64,000 nucleotides of DNA from an uncultured Prevotella sp. GTDB lineage: Bacteria > Bacteroidota > Bacteroidia > Bacteroidales > Bacteroidaceae. Below are positions 27,390-36,805 of the stretch, one piece after another (the first letter of the stretch is position 1; each line of letters begins with the position of its first letter). The stretch spans positions 1-64,000 of the forward strand of contig CAMHAM010000013.1 of NCBI GenBank assembly GCA_946183415.1, read 5' to 3'. Below the pieces are notes generated by a model that was not told where the DNA came from, did not search any database, and saw nothing but the letters and a program-made list of their open reading frames with translations. A program made the translations under genes and the position numbers.

Positions 27390-27803
27390 TTGGCCAGGAT
27401 ATTATCTATCGATTACGGTAAGAAACGTACCGGCATAGCAGTCACCGACCCTTTGCAGATTATTGCTGGAGGGTTGGCGACTGTTTCTACATCAGAGTTG
27501 TTCGACTGGCTGAAGGCCTATATGGCGAAGGAGCCCGTTGAGCGTATCGTCATCGGAGAGCCCCGCCAGCCCAATGGTCAGCCCAGTGAGAATCTGCAGC
27601 GTGTGCAGCAGTTTGTCAGCCGTTGGCGCAAGGCTGTTCCTGATGTTCCCATTGAGTTCTTCGACGAGCGTTTTACTTCTGTCTTGGCTCATCAGGCCAT
27701 GCTCGACGGAGGCTTGAAGAAGAAGGCCCGTCAGGATAAAGCCCTCGTTGACGAAATCAGTGCCACGATTATCCTCGAAGATTATTTAAGAAGTAAGAAA
27801 TGA
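27390..27803 (+). CDS. ruvX: Putative Holliday junction resolvase YqgF/RuvX
   Basis: A 137-residue RNase H-fold nuclease family member implicated in pre-16S rRNA processing and proposed as a Holliday junction resolvase. Acidic active-site residues appear in [14 protein letters not shown] (Asp), FFDERFTS (Glu) and [17 protein letters not shown] (Asp/Glu). The protein begins [10 protein letters not shown], which requires a TTG initiator at 27390; there is no ATG near. It overlaps def by 4 bp. Confidence 0.94.
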   Translation: MARILSIDYGKKRTGIAVTDPLQIIAGGLATVSTSELFDWLKAYMAKEPVERIVIGEPRQPNGQPSENLQRVQQFVSRWRKAVPDVPIEFFDERFTSVLAHQAMLDGGLKKKARQDKALVDEISATIILEDYLRSKK

Positions 27804-28360
27804 TATTACCTATTTATATATATGGTCAGCCCGTCCTTCGCAAGGTGGCTGAAGATATCACCCCCGACTATCCGCAGTTGAAGGAACTGATAGCCGACAT
27901 GTGGGAAACGCTGGCAGATTCGGAAGGAATCGGACTGGCAGCGCCACAGATTGGCAAGCCCATCCGTCTGTCTGTCATCGATCTCGATGTCCTTTCCGAG
28001 GACCTGCCAGAGTATAAGGGGTTTAAGAAAGTGTTTATCAATCCTCATATCATCGAGTACGATGAAGACCAGACTGACTCTTCTGAGGAGGGTTGTCTGT
28101 CGCTGCCTGCCATCCATGAGAAGGTGGTACGTCCCACACGTATTCATGTGGAGTGGGATGATGAGGAGTTCCAGCACCACGACGAGTGGATAGAGGGGTA
28201 TCTGGCCCGTGTCATGCAGCATGAGTTTGACCATCTCGACGGCAAGATGTTTATTGATCGCATCTCTCCACTCCGTAAACAGCTGATCAAGAGTAAACTC
28301 CGTGCTCTGATCCAAGGGCGTTATCGTTGTGGATATCGTACAAAATGTGTGAGGAAATAA
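27800..28360 (+). CDS. def: Peptide deformylase
   Basis: Removes the formyl group from nascent N-terminal Met. It has 186 residues with the three family motifs: [17 protein letters not shown] and QHEFDHLDG (metal-binding His-Glu-His plus Cys). The ATG overlaps the ruvX stop by 4 bp. The C-terminal tail ends in a short basic stretch ([12 protein letters not shown]), slightly longer than usual. Confidence 0.97.
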   Translation: MILPIYIYGQPVLRKVAEDITPDYPQLKELIADMWETLADSEGIGLAAPQIGKPIRLSVIDLDVLSEDLPEYKGFKKVFINPHIIEYDEDQTDSSEEGCLSLPAIHEKVVRPTRIHVEWDDEEFQHHDEWIEGYLARVMQHEFDHLDGKMFIDRISPLRKQLIKSKLRALIQGRYRCGYRTKCVRK

Positions 28361-28364
28361 TAAA

Positions 28365-30314
28365 ATGCGTCGCATTTTATTGTTTCTCGCATTTTTGCCA
28401 ATCGTCAGTTTTGCACAGTTCAATACCGACCGTCTGGTGATGATAGGGCGCTCAGCGCTTTATTATGAGGATTATGTCCTCTCTATCCAGTACTTTAATC
28501 AGGCTATCAGCCAGAAACCTTGGCTCTATGAACCTTGGTTCTTTCGTGGCGTAGCCAAATACTATCTTGATGACTTCCGTGGTGCAGAGACCGACTGCTC
28601 GGAGGCTATCGAGCGCAATCCTTATGTCGTTAGTGCTTACGAACTTCGTGGTCTTTGTCGTATCAATCAGAAGAAGTTCGCTGAGGCTGTGAAGGATTAT
28701 GACCGTGCGCTTCGTTATGATCCTGAGAATCAGTCACTTTGGCATAACCGTGTCCTCTGCCTGATTCAAGAGAAGGATTATGACCGCGCGTTGGCAGAGA
28801 TTGATACGATGATGACGCGATGGACAAAGTATGCCCGTGCTTATTCGATGCAGGCAGAAGTCTATCTGCTGCAGAAGGACACGACGGAAGCCGTGAAGTC
28901 ACTCGACAAAAGCTTGGAACTTGATCCTTACGATGGTGGCATCTGGGCAGAACGGGCTGTCATCAGTCTGGCCCGACAGGAATGGAAGGAGGGTGAGGAG
29001 TTCCTGAGCAAGAGCATCCATCTGTTGCCGAAACATTCTGGCAACTACATCAATCGTGCGTTGGCACGTTATAATCAGAATAATCTCAGAGGGGCGATGG
29101 CCGACTATGATACGGCCCTCGACCTCGATCCCAATAATTTCCTGGGTCATTACAACCGTGGACTGCTGCGCGCCCAGGTGGGCGATGATAACAGAGGTAT
29201 CGAAGATTTCGACTTCGTGCTGAAGCTGGAGCCCAATAACCTCATGGCGCTTTTCAACCGTGCCTTGTTGCTGGAACAGACTGGCAACCTGCGTGCCGCC
29301 ATCCGCGATTATTCGAAGGTGATAGAGGAATATCCTAACTTCTGGTTCGGTCTTCAGCACCGTGCCTCTTGTTATCGCCGGTTAGGCAATACCAAGCAGG
29401 CAGAACTCGACGAGTTCCGCATCCTGAAGGCACAGATGGACAAGCGATACGGCCATCAGCCACGACTCTCCAAGAAACAGATGCGTAAGCGGAGTGATGA
29501 AGACCTGGAGAAGTATAACCAGATTGTTGTCGCTGATGAACAGGAAGTGGAGCACGACTATAAGAGCGATTATCGTGGAAAGGTGCAGAACCGCAAGGCC
29601 GATCTGGCTTTCCTCCCCATGTATGGGCTGACCTTCACCCGTCCTCATGACGAGGTAAAGACCGATATTCCTTTCGAGGATACAGTCGAGGCCTTTAACA
29701 ACTCCTCCCGCTCACGTACCATCTATCTCTCCTGTGATAATACGAAACTCAATGAGGACCGTATGCAGCAGACATTCGCCTATATCGACTCGCTCAGTAC
29801 GGCTATTGATGCCACCAAGCATATGGCCGACGTGAAGCCTTTGCTCTTCATGAGGGCTATTGCCTATAGCACCATTCAGAATTTTGATAATGCCATCGAC
29901 GACCTGAGCATCTATCTGCAGATTGATTCTGGTTCGTCATTAGCCTACTGGCAAAGGGCTGTCTGTCAGGCAAAGATCAATGAGTTTAATGCCTCTCAGG
30001 GTACTAATATCGACCTGAAGTCGGCAAATGTACTTGGCGACCTCTCGGATGCGCTCCAGCGGTCACCTCGTAATGCGTACCTTTATTATAATAGGGGCAA
30101 TCTCTATGCCCAGCGGCAGGATTATCAGCGTGCTATCGACGACTATACGCAGGCCATCTCGCTTGAGGAACGTCTGGCTGAGGCTTACTATAATCGTGGC
30201 TTGGCCCGCATCTATGCCAAGAAGATTTCCGAAGGCATCGAGGATTTGTCGAAAGCTGGCGAACTTGGTCTCTATCAGGCCTATAGTGTGATTAAGAAAT
30301 ATCGTGAGAAGTGA
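28365..30314 (+). CDS. Secreted tetratricopeptide-repeat protein
   Basis: A 649-residue protein with a signal peptide (MRRILLFLAFLPIVSFAQ). An N-terminal array of about nine TPR units spans residues 20-345, for example FAEAVKDYDRALRYDPENQSLW, AMADYDTALDLDPNNFLGHYNRG and AIRDYSKVIEEYPN. A charged linker (near 350-430) and a second TPR set follow (AIDDYTQAISLEERLAEAYYNRGLA). It probably scaffolds protein interactions in the periplasm. Its stop overlaps the CotH gene, so the two are coupled. The start codon sits inside an AAAATGCG-T-CGCATTTT palindrome. Confidence 0.92.
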   Translation: MRRILLFLAFLPIVSFAQFNTDRLVMIGRSALYYEDYVLSIQYFNQAISQKPWLYEPWFFRGVAKYYLDDFRGAETDCSEAIERNPYVVSAYELRGLCRINQKKFAEAVKDYDRALRYDPENQSLWHNRVLCLIQEKDYDRALAEIDTMMTRWTKYARAYSMQAEVYLLQKDTTEAVKSLDKSLELDPYDGGIWAERAVISLARQEWKEGEEFLSKSIHLLPKHSGNYINRALARYNQNNLRGAMADYDTALDLDPNNFLGHYNRGLLRAQVGDDNRGIEDFDFVLKLEPNNLMALFNRALLLEQTGNLRAAIRDYSKVIEEYPNFWFGLQHRASCYRRLGNTKQAELDEFRILKAQMDKRYGHQPRLSKKQMRKRSDEDLEKYNQIVVADEQEVEHDYKSDYRGKVQNRKADLAFLPMYGLTFTRPHDEVKTDIPFEDTVEAFNNSSRSRTIYLSCDNTKLNEDRMQQTFAYIDSLSTAIDATKHMADVKPLLFMRAIAYSTIQNFDNAIDDLSIYLQIDSGSSLAYWQRAVCQAKINEFNASQGTNIDLKSANVLGDLSDALQRSPRNAYLYYNRGNLYAQRQDYQRAIDDYTQAISLEERLAEAYYNRGLARIYAKKISEGIEDLSKAGELGLYQAYSVIKKYREK

Positions 30315-32083
30315 TGAGAAGCTTTTCTATAGTTCTTTCATGCCTGATGGCACTATGGGTGACGGTTGGTCATGCTGACGACAAACTGACAGGGACAGAA
30401 ATCGTTGATAATAACAACGTCTGGATTGGACTTGACCTGGGCAGTCCTCATGTCATCACGAAGGTGGGTTGGGCGCCCAGTGTCGAGAGTCAAGTTCTGA
30501 GTAGGGTGGTGCTGGGTGTGTTCGAAGGTGCCAACCGTCCTGATTTTATGGATGCCCTGCCGCTTTATATGATAGAAGAGAAGGCCATGAACAATAAGAT
30601 GGCCTATGCTGATGTCAATTGTTCACGAGGCTTTCGCTATGTCCGTTTCGTCAAGCCTGCCGGTGCCTATCAGAATCTGGCAGGGGTGGAGTTCTATGGT
30701 CATAAGGGCGATGGAAACGATTCTCACCTTTTTCAGCTCACTAATCTGCCTACCGTCATTATCCATACCCTCAATGACGAGATTCCTTACGACAAAGAGC
30801 ATGAGATTGTATCACAGCTGACAATCATCTCTGACGGGGGAACAAAGCTGCTTTCCGAGCCTGGTACCATCCGTGAGCGAGGCAATGCCTCACGCGACTT
30901 CCCCAAGAAGCCCTATCGCATCAAGTTCGACGAGAAACAAGTTGTGCTCGATGCTCCAGCTAAAGCCAAGAAGTGGACGCTCATCAATAACTATGGCGAC
31001 AAGACGCTGATGCGTAATCTGCTGGCCTTCGAACTGAGTCGCCGCCTGGGGATGCCCTATACGCCCTATGGTACGGCTGTCGATGTGCTGCTCAATGGCG
31101 AGTATAAGGGTTGTTATCAGCTCTGTGACCAGATACAGGTACACAAGAATAGGGTGAACATCACCGAGATGACCACCCATGATAACGAGGGCAGTGCTTT
31201 GACGGGTGGCTATTTTATCGAGATCGATGCCTATGCTAATCAAGAGAAGTCGTGGTTCAAGTCTGTCAAAGGCAATCCGGTCACCATCAAGTCACCCGGT
31301 GAGGATTCCATCACGACGAAGCAGCGGAGCTATATCCGCTCGCATTTCAACAAAATGGAAGACGATCCCCACCAGTATATTGACAAGAACACATTCCTGC
31401 GACATTTCCTCGTGGGCGAACTCTCTGGTAATACGGATACCTACTGGAGTGTATATATGTATAAGCAGCGTGATGATGATACGATGTTTACAGGACCAGT
31501 ATGGGATTTCGATCTCGCCTTCGATAATGATCAGCGCACTTACCCCGTTTGTAACAAGAAAGACTATATCTATCGCAGTGGAGGCAGTTGCGCTGGAAAT
31601 ATGAAGAAGATGGTGGATGAATTCGTGCTTTACAGCGACGAATCCCAGGCGATGATGCTTGATATCTGGGACAAGGCCCGCCATGCAGATCTGACAGAAG
31701 AGAGCCTTGTGGCCTATATCGACCAGATGGAGGCTGACCTCGACCACTCGCAGCGGCTCAATTTCCTTCGTTGGCCTATCCTCAACAAGAAAGTGCATCA
31801 GAATGCTCGGGCATTAGGCAGTTTCCAGGCAGAAGTGGAGAATGTCCGCAGGTTTATGAAAGAGCGCCTGAAGTGGATGGATAAGCGACTTGGCTATACA
31901 TTTGTGCCCACAGGTATTACAGAGGTCTCCGTCGAGTCCTCAGAATCCTCTATCGATCTCGCACAGCCTTACGACGTCTACTCCGTTTCAGGCCAGCCTT
32001 CCGGCAATTCGATTAGGGGCCTCCGCCCTGGTATCTACATCGTCCGCCAAGGACATGCAACGAGAAAGATTGTCGTTAGATAA
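30314..32083 (+). CDS. Secreted CotH kinase-family protein with C-terminal sorting-like domain
   Basis: A 589-residue protein with a signal peptide (to about VGHA). A discoidin-like N-terminal domain (VWIGLDLGSPHVITKVGW) precedes a CotH kinase-like domain (residues about 150-490) with IRERGNASRDFPKKPYRIKF, LINNYGDKTLMRN and the acidic motif GPVWDFDLAFDN. The last 60 residues (YDVYSVSGQ... LRPGIYIVRQGHATRKIVVR) resemble type IX secretion C-terminal domains. CotH proteins phosphorylate secreted proteins in spore formers; here the target is unknown. ATG 30314 overlaps the TPR stop; a GTG lies one codon upstream. Confidence 0.9.
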   Translation: MRSFSIVLSCLMALWVTVGHADDKLTGTEIVDNNNVWIGLDLGSPHVITKVGWAPSVESQVLSRVVLGVFEGANRPDFMDALPLYMIEEKAMNNKMAYADVNCSRGFRYVRFVKPAGAYQNLAGVEFYGHKGDGNDSHLFQLTNLPTVIIHTLNDEIPYDKEHEIVSQLTIISDGGTKLLSEPGTIRERGNASRDFPKKPYRIKFDEKQVVLDAPAKAKKWTLINNYGDKTLMRNLLAFELSRRLGMPYTPYGTAVDVLLNGEYKGCYQLCDQIQVHKNRVNITEMTTHDNEGSALTGGYFIEIDAYANQEKSWFKSVKGNPVTIKSPGEDSITTKQRSYIRSHFNKMEDDPHQYIDKNTFLRHFLVGELSGNTDTYWSVYMYKQRDDDTMFTGPVWDFDLAFDNDQRTYPVCNKKDYIYRSGGSCAGNMKKMVDEFVLYSDESQAMMLDIWDKARHADLTEESLVAYIDQMEADLDHSQRLNFLRWPILNKKVHQNARALGSFQAEVENVRRFMKERLKWMDKRLGYTFVPTGITEVSVESSESSIDLAQPYDVYSVSGQPSGNSIRGLRPGIYIVRQGHATRKIVVR

Positions 32084-32166
32084 TATAAGGAATCCTTAGT
32101 TTTTATCTCAAAGTCATTGGGGGAAATCATGCACTATCATAGCTATGTCATAGTAGGATTCATGCC

Positions 32167-32213
32167 CTCTGGGGTCAGGCCCCAGAACTTAGTTTTGGGG
32201 CCTGACCCCAGAG
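32167..32213. repeat. Inverted repeat carrying GGGGTCAGGCCCC
   Basis: Perfect 18-bp arms (CTCTGGGGTCAGGCCCCA, 32167-32184, and its complement at 32196-32213) surround an 11-base centre. Each arm itself contains the near-palindrome GGGG-tcagg-CCCC. The same core recurs at 59826-59841 and 59860-59876. Confidence 0.85.
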
Positions 32214-32282
32214 GTGAGTTTCTGGGAAAGGAGCTGAAAGTAGAATTTTAAAGGAAAATTTGGTGGTTTCGATGAAAGTGTG

Positions 32283-32291
32283 TATCTTTGC
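32283..32291 (+). promoter_or_regulatory. -7 box for thrS
   Basis: TATCTTTGC, 32 bp before the thrS ATG. Confidence 0.7.
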
Positions 32292-32323
32292 AGGCTGAAA
32301 ATTATATATATAATAAATAAGGT

Positions 32324-34267
32324 ATGATAAACATTACTTTTCCAGACGGATCTGTTCGTTCGTATGAGCAGGGCGTGACTGGCTATCAGATTGCAGAGAG
32401 CATCTCTCCGGCTCTCGCACGCAGCGTTGTCAGCTGTGGAGTAAACGGTGAGACAGTAGAGCTGAACCGTCCTATCAATGAGGATGCGACCATCGCGCTC
32501 TACAAGTTCGACGACGAGCAGGGTAAGCATACCTTCTGGCACACATCGGCCCACTTGCTGGCTGAGGCTCTGCAGGAGTTGTATCCAGGCATCCAGTTTG
32601 GTTTCGGACCCGCTGTCGAGAATGGTTTCTTCTATGATGTGCTGCTGAAGGATGGCGAGAGCATCAAGGAGAGCGACTTCCCCAAGATTGAGGCTAAGAT
32701 GAAGGAACTGGCAGGCAAGAAGGAGCCTGTGGTTCGTCGTGAGGTGCCTAAGGCTGAGGCCCTGAAGCAGTTTGCTGAGTGGGGACAGACCTATAAGTGC
32801 GAGCACATCGACCAGGATCTAGAAGACGGTACCATCACTACCTATACACAGGGTAACTTTACAGACCTCTGTCGTGGTCCGCACCTCATGGATACAGGTG
32901 AGATCAAGGCTGTCAAGCTCACATCAGTAGCTGGTGCTTTCTGGCGTGGTGATGCCAGCCGTGAGCAGATGCAGCGTCTGTATGGTATCTCATTCCCCAA
33001 GAAGAAGATGCTCGACGAGTATCTCGAGATGTTGGAGGAGGCCAAGAAGCGCGACCACCGTAAGATTGGCAAGGAGATGGAACTCTTCATGTTCTCTGAT
33101 AAGGTAGGTAAGGGATTGCCCATCTGGTTGCCGAAGGGAACAGAACTTCGTCTGCGCTTGCAGGATCACTTACGTAAGGTTCAGAAGCGCTTTGGCTATC
33201 AAGAGGTTATTACACCGCATATCGGCTCGAAGAATCTTTATGTTACCTCTGGTCACTATGCTCATTATGGCAAGGATTCGTTCCAGCCAATCCATACCCC
33301 TGAGGAGGATGAGGAGTACATGCTGAAGCCGATGAACTGTCCTCACCACTGCGAGATTTTCGCATGGAAGCCCCGTTCTTATCGTGACCTGCCTCTGCGT
33401 ATTGCCGAGTTTGGTACGGTCTATCGTTATGAGCAGAGTGGTGAGTTGCACGGACTGACTCGTGTCCGTTCGTTTACTCAGGATGATGCCCATCTCTTCT
33501 GTCGTCCAGACCAGGTGAAGCAGGAGTTCCTCAACGTGATGGATATCATCGGTATCGTGCTGACGGCTTTTGGATTTAACTTCGAGGCACAGATCTCGCT
33601 GCGCGATCCTAATGACCATGATAAATATGTAGGTACAGATGAGGACTGGGCATTGGCAGAGAAGGCCATTGTTGAGGCTTGTCAGGAGAAGGGCCTGCCC
33701 GCAAAGGTAGAATACGGTGAGGCTGCTTTCTATGGTCCGAAGCTCGACTTCATGATTAAGGATGCTATTGGCCGTCGCTGGCAGTTGGGTACTATTCAGG
33801 TAGACTATAACCTGCCTAAGCGTTTCCAGCTGGAGTATACCGATGAGGACAACACGAAGAAGACGCCTGTGATGATCCACCGTGCACCATTCGGAAGTCT
33901 CGAGCGCTTCTGCGCTGTGCTGATCGAGCACACTTCTGGTCATTTCCCCCTTTGGCTGACACCTGACCAAGTGGCTATCCTGCCCCTCTCTGAGAAATAT
34001 AATGATTATGCTCAGGAGGTTGCCAAAAAGTTTGATTTGGGCGGTGTTCGCGCTACCATCGACCTTCGCAACGAGAAACTGGGCCGCAAGATCCGCGACA
34101 ATGAGTTGAAGCGTATCCCCTATATGGTAATCGTAGGTGAGAAGGAGCAACAGGATGGTACGGTTGCTGTACGTCCCCAGGGTGGTGGCGAGCAGAGCGT
34201 TAAGACCATTCAGGAGTTCATCGACGAGGTGAACGCTCGTGTTGCTGAAATGACGAAAGATTTTTAA
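32324..34267 (+). CDS. thrS: Threonyl-tRNA synthetase
   Basis: A 647-residue class II synthetase with full domain order. It has an N-terminal TGS domain ([26 protein letters not shown]), an editing domain with [11 protein letters not shown] and the downstream Cys/His site (CRGPHL), and a catalytic core with [10 protein letters not shown] and the motif 2 region [16 protein letters not shown]. An anticodon-binding C-terminus (VATKFD-like region to the end) follows. No T-box leader is present, as expected for Bacteroidetes. It heads the thrS-infC-rpmI-rplT order conserved in many bacteria, though a repeat and a second promoter separate infC. Confidence 0.98.
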   Translation: MINITFPDGSVRSYEQGVTGYQIAESISPALARSVVSCGVNGETVELNRPINEDATIALYKFDDEQGKHTFWHTSAHLLAEALQELYPGIQFGFGPAVENGFFYDVLLKDGESIKESDFPKIEAKMKELAGKKEPVVRREVPKAEALKQFAEWGQTYKCEHIDQDLEDGTITTYTQGNFTDLCRGPHLMDTGEIKAVKLTSVAGAFWRGDASREQMQRLYGISFPKKKMLDEYLEMLEEAKKRDHRKIGKEMELFMFSDKVGKGLPIWLPKGTELRLRLQDHLRKVQKRFGYQEVITPHIGSKNLYVTSGHYAHYGKDSFQPIHTPEEDEEYMLKPMNCPHHCEIFAWKPRSYRDLPLRIAEFGTVYRYEQSGELHGLTRVRSFTQDDAHLFCRPDQVKQEFLNVMDIIGIVLTAFGFNFEAQISLRDPNDHDKYVGTDEDWALAEKAIVEACQEKGLPAKVEYGEAAFYGPKLDFMIKDAIGRRWQLGTIQVDYNLPKRFQLEYTDEDNTKKTPVMIHRAPFGSLERFCAVLIEHTSGHFPLWLTPDQVAILPLSEKYNDYAQEVAKKFDLGGVRATIDLRNEKLGRKIRDNELKRIPYMVIVGEKEQQDGTVAVRPQGGGEQSVKTIQEFIDEVNARVAEMTKDF

Positions 34268-34373
34268 TAGTTTATAGTTTAAAGTTTATAGTTTATAGTT
34301 GATATGACAGTTGAAGAGTTAAATTTTCATAAAAGTACAATCATCTATAAACTATAAACAATAAACTATAAAC
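34268..34373. repeat. Inverted repeat of TTTATAG heptamers between thrS and infC
   Basis: The left arm (34268-34298) and right arm (34345-34373) are complementary, each composed of repeated GTTTATA units. The design resembles 1545-1636 and may attenuate or terminate thrS transcription before infC. Confidence 0.7.
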
Positions 34374-34382
34374 AAAAATTAT

Positions 34383-34391
34383 TAATTTTGC
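34383..34391 (+). promoter_or_regulatory. -7 box for infC-rpmI-rplT
   Basis: TAATTTTGC, 24 bp before the infC ATG. Confidence 0.6.
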
Positions 34392-34415
34392 AGCCGATTT
34401 CTTAAAAAGTAGTGA

Positions 34416-35135
34416 ATGAAGAATGACAAAATGAAGAGTCAGTACCGAATCAACGAGATGATTCGAGTGCGTGAAGTCCGCATCGTAGGTGACAATGGTT
34501 CGTCCGTAGTTCCTACTCGTGATGCACTTAATATGGCCCGAGAGCAAGGGGTAGACCTCGTAGAGATTTCGCCTAATGCCAATCCGCCAGTTTGTCGTCT
34601 GATTGACTACTCCAAGTTCCTTTACCAGCAGAAGAAGCGCCAGAAAGAGATGAAGGCCAAGCAGGTAAAGGTGGAGGTGAAGGAAATCCGCTTTGGACCC
34701 CAGACCGATGAGCACGACTATCAGTTCAAGCTCAAGCACGCCAAGGAGTTCCTTGAGGAAGGTAATAAGGTACGCGCATACGTATTCTTCCGTGGACGCT
34801 CCATCCTGTTCAAGGAGCAGGGAGAGGTGTTGCTCCTCCGTTTTGCAAACGATCTGGAGGAAGTAGGTAAGGTCGAGTCGATGCCTTCGCTCGAAGGCAA
34901 GAAGATGTTTCTCTATCTGGCTCCAAAGAAAGCAGGTGCTGCCAAGAAGAGTCAGCAGGCTCGCGACCGTGAGGCAGCAGAAGCAGAGGCAAAAGAGGCA
35001 AAGAAGTCTCAGGCACAGCAGTCTTCCAAAGAAGTGGCTGATGCAGAGATGCCAGCAAGCGGTGGTCTCTTCGCCAATGCTAAGATCAGTGCCGATGCAC
35101 TGAAGAAGCTGACGAAAGAGGGAAGCGAAGAGTGA
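34416..35135 (+). CDS. infC: Translation initiation factor IF-3 with long C-terminal extension
   Basis: Binds the 30S subunit and checks start-codon selection. The two-domain IF-3 core is normal: [19 protein letters not shown] and [23 protein letters not shown], the linker helix, and the C-domain [18 protein letters not shown] to LYLAPKK. The protein then runs about 60 residues beyond the usual end in an Ala/Lys/Glu-rich, probably disordered or helical tail (239 residues against about 175-200). ATG 34416 is used; ATG 34431 ([10 protein letters not shown]) is an alternative. Confidence 0.96.
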   Translation: MKNDKMKSQYRINEMIRVREVRIVGDNGSSVVPTRDALNMAREQGVDLVEISPNANPPVCRLIDYSKFLYQQKKRQKEMKAKQVKVEVKEIRFGPQTDEHDYQFKLKHAKEFLEEGNKVRAYVFFRGRSILFKEQGEVLLLRFANDLEEVGKVESMPSLEGKKMFLYLAPKKAGAAKKSQQARDREAAEAEAKEAKKSQAQQSSKEVADAEMPASGGLFANAKISADALKKLTKEGSEE

Positions 35136-35211
35136 AAAGTGAAAAAGAAGGTGGCGCGCCCGGTATATGCGTTGCCATCGGATATTAATAACAATTTAAA
35201 TTTTTAAAACA

Positions 35212-35409
35212 ATGCCAAAAGTAAAGACAAACTCCGGTGCAAAGAAGAGATTCACATTCACCGGTACAGGTAAGGTTAAGAGACGTCACGCTTACCACAG
35301 CCACATTCTTACAAAGAAGACCAAGAAGCAGAAGCGTAACTTGGTAGGTACAACTATCGTTGATCCTTCAAACATGAAGCAGGTTCGTGACCTGTTGTGT
35401 CTCCGTTAA
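35212..35409 (+). CDS. rpmI: Ribosomal protein bL35
   Basis: A 65-residue basic ribosomal protein of the large subunit, starting [14 protein letters not shown] with the family's [14 protein letters not shown] motif. It stands 76 bp after infC and 32 bp before rplT, the standard infC-rpmI-rplT order. Confidence 0.98.
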   Translation: MPKVKTNSGAKKRFTFTGTGKVKRRHAYHSHILTKKTKKQKRNLVGTTIVDPSNMKQVRDLLCLR

Positions 35410-35441
35410 ACCTATTGTCGAACATTTAAAGTAGAAAAATT

Positions 35442-35786
35442 ATGCCAAGATCAGTAAATCACGTTGCATCAAGAGCAAAGCGTAAGAGAATTTTGAAGCT
35501 TACCCGCGGCTATTTTGGAGCCCGCAAGAATGTTTGGACAGTAGCAAAGAACACATGGGAGAAGGGTTTGACCTATGCCTATCGTGATCGTCGTAACAAG
35601 AAGCGCAACTTCCGTGCCCTGTGGATTCAGCGTATCAACGCAGCCGCTCGTCAGGAAGGTCTGAGCTACTCAGTATTCATGGGTAACCTTGCAAAGGCAG
35701 GTATCGAGATCAACCGTAAGGTGCTCGCCGACCTCGCTATCAACAATCCCGAGGCTTTCAAGGCCATCGTGGAGAAGGTCAAGTAA
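35442..35786 (+). CDS. rplT: Ribosomal protein bL20
   Basis: A 114-residue large-subunit assembly protein. The basic N-terminal helix ([19 protein letters not shown]) and globular domain ([20 protein letters not shown]) are typical. In other bacteria bL20 represses its own operon; no L20-box could be recognised here. A terminator follows. Confidence 0.98.
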   Translation: MPRSVNHVASRAKRKRILKLTRGYFGARKNVWTVAKNTWEKGLTYAYRDRRNKKRNFRALWIQRINAAARQEGLSYSVFMGNLAKAGIEINRKVLADLAINNPEAFKAIVEKVK

Positions 35787-35811
35787 AGAAATCAAACGTC
35801 TTTATTAACTG

Positions 35812-35841
35812 TAATCCCTGTCAGACTTTTGGCAGGGATTA
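35812..35841 (+). terminator. Intrinsic terminator after rplT
   Basis: A TAATCCCTG/CAGGGATTA stem, extended by a wobble pair, is followed by TTTGTT. Confidence 0.75.
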
Positions 35842-35874
35842 TTTGTTACAGGAAAGATAGTAGTAAAATCACCA

Positions 35875-36801
35875 TTAACGAGGATAGGCTTTCATTACGT
35901 TGAAGCCATAGTCGAGTAGGATAGCCGACTCTTCGAATCGTGATGACATGCTGCGACTATTGAGTAGGACGAGATAAAGGGTCACACCATCGCGAGTGGC
36001 AGCAGAGGCGAGGCAATTGCCCGCTTGACGCGTAAATCCTGTCTTGATACCTAAGCAACCTTCGTAGGTCCTAAGCAGTGCATTGGTGTTGCGACAAGGC
36101 ATGTGGCGCCCGTCAAGGAGAGGAATATCCTTCTCTGCTGTGCCAACAATGGCAGCAAAGAGACTATCGCGCATGCAGTATCGTGACAGTCTGATAAGGT
36201 CGCTTGCCGAACTGTAGTTGTTTAGATTAGGAACACCATTTGGATTGGCAAAGTGTGTGTTCGTCATCCCTAAGTAAGCAGCTTTCTCATTCATCATGTC
36301 GTAGAATCTCAGTGTGTCGCCTCCCAGATGTTTCGCTAAGGCGTAGGCTGCATCATTATCGCTCACCAGCATCATCTCGTCAATCAAGTTTCGCATCGAA
36401 TATTTATCACCCAGTTTCACTCTGGAGTCTTTGGCGATATAGACATCCTGGGTGATTTCGATGGTATCGCCCATTTGCCCGTTCTCAAGTGCCAGCAGAC
36501 AAGTCATCATCTTGGTGATAGACGCCATAGGTCTTGGCTCGTCTGCATTCTTCTCGCTGATGATACAGCCAGTGGAGTCATCTATAAGCATCCATGCATC
36601 TGCAGTCAGAGTACTCAGTAGCTCATAGCCTTCAATGGAATCAAGCTGAAGTACCTCGCTGAGCGAAATACTGTCGATCATGTTGATTTTCTCCAGCCGT
36701 TTCTGCTCAGGACTGAGCTGACGGCTTCCGGTCACATCTCCAGATGTGCAGGAGACGATGGTTGCAACTATCAGCAGCAACCATAAATAAGTATTCTTCA
36801 T
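35875..36801 (-). CDS. D-alanyl-D-alanine carboxypeptidase (S11), lipoprotein
   Basis: A 308-residue penicillin-binding serine peptidase that trims peptidoglycan stem peptides. The signal peptide ends in a lipobox (TIVSC, Cys18). Active-site motifs are SITK (Ser94, Lys97), SDN in MLVSDNDAAYA (near 145), and KTG in GIKTGFTRQAG. It lacks the C-terminal beta-domain and amphipathic anchor of PBP5; the lipid anchor presumably replaces it. It is 4 bp downstream of tex on the same strand. Confidence 0.93.
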   Translation of the reverse strand: MKNTYLWLLLIVATIVSCTSGDVTGSRQLSPEQKRLEKINMIDSISLSEVLQLDSIEGYELLSTLTADAWMLIDDSTGCIISEKNADEPRPMASITKMMTCLLALENGQMGDTIEITQDVYIAKDSRVKLGDKYSMRNLIDEMMLVSDNDAAYALAKHLGGDTLRFYDMMNEKAAYLGMTNTHFANPNGVPNLNNYSSASDLIRLSRYCMRDSLFAAIVGTAEKDIPLLDGRHMPCRNTNALLRTYEGCLGIKTGFTRQAGNCLASAATRDGVTLYLVLLNSRSMSSRFEESAILLDYGFNVMKAYPR

Positions 36802-36805
36802 TTTG

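Noticed and set aside
32084..32323. T-box or riboswitch leader before thrS
   Set aside because: No specifier loop or T-box sequence; the gap is explained by the GGGGTCAGGCCCC inverted repeat and a -7 box close to the ATG.
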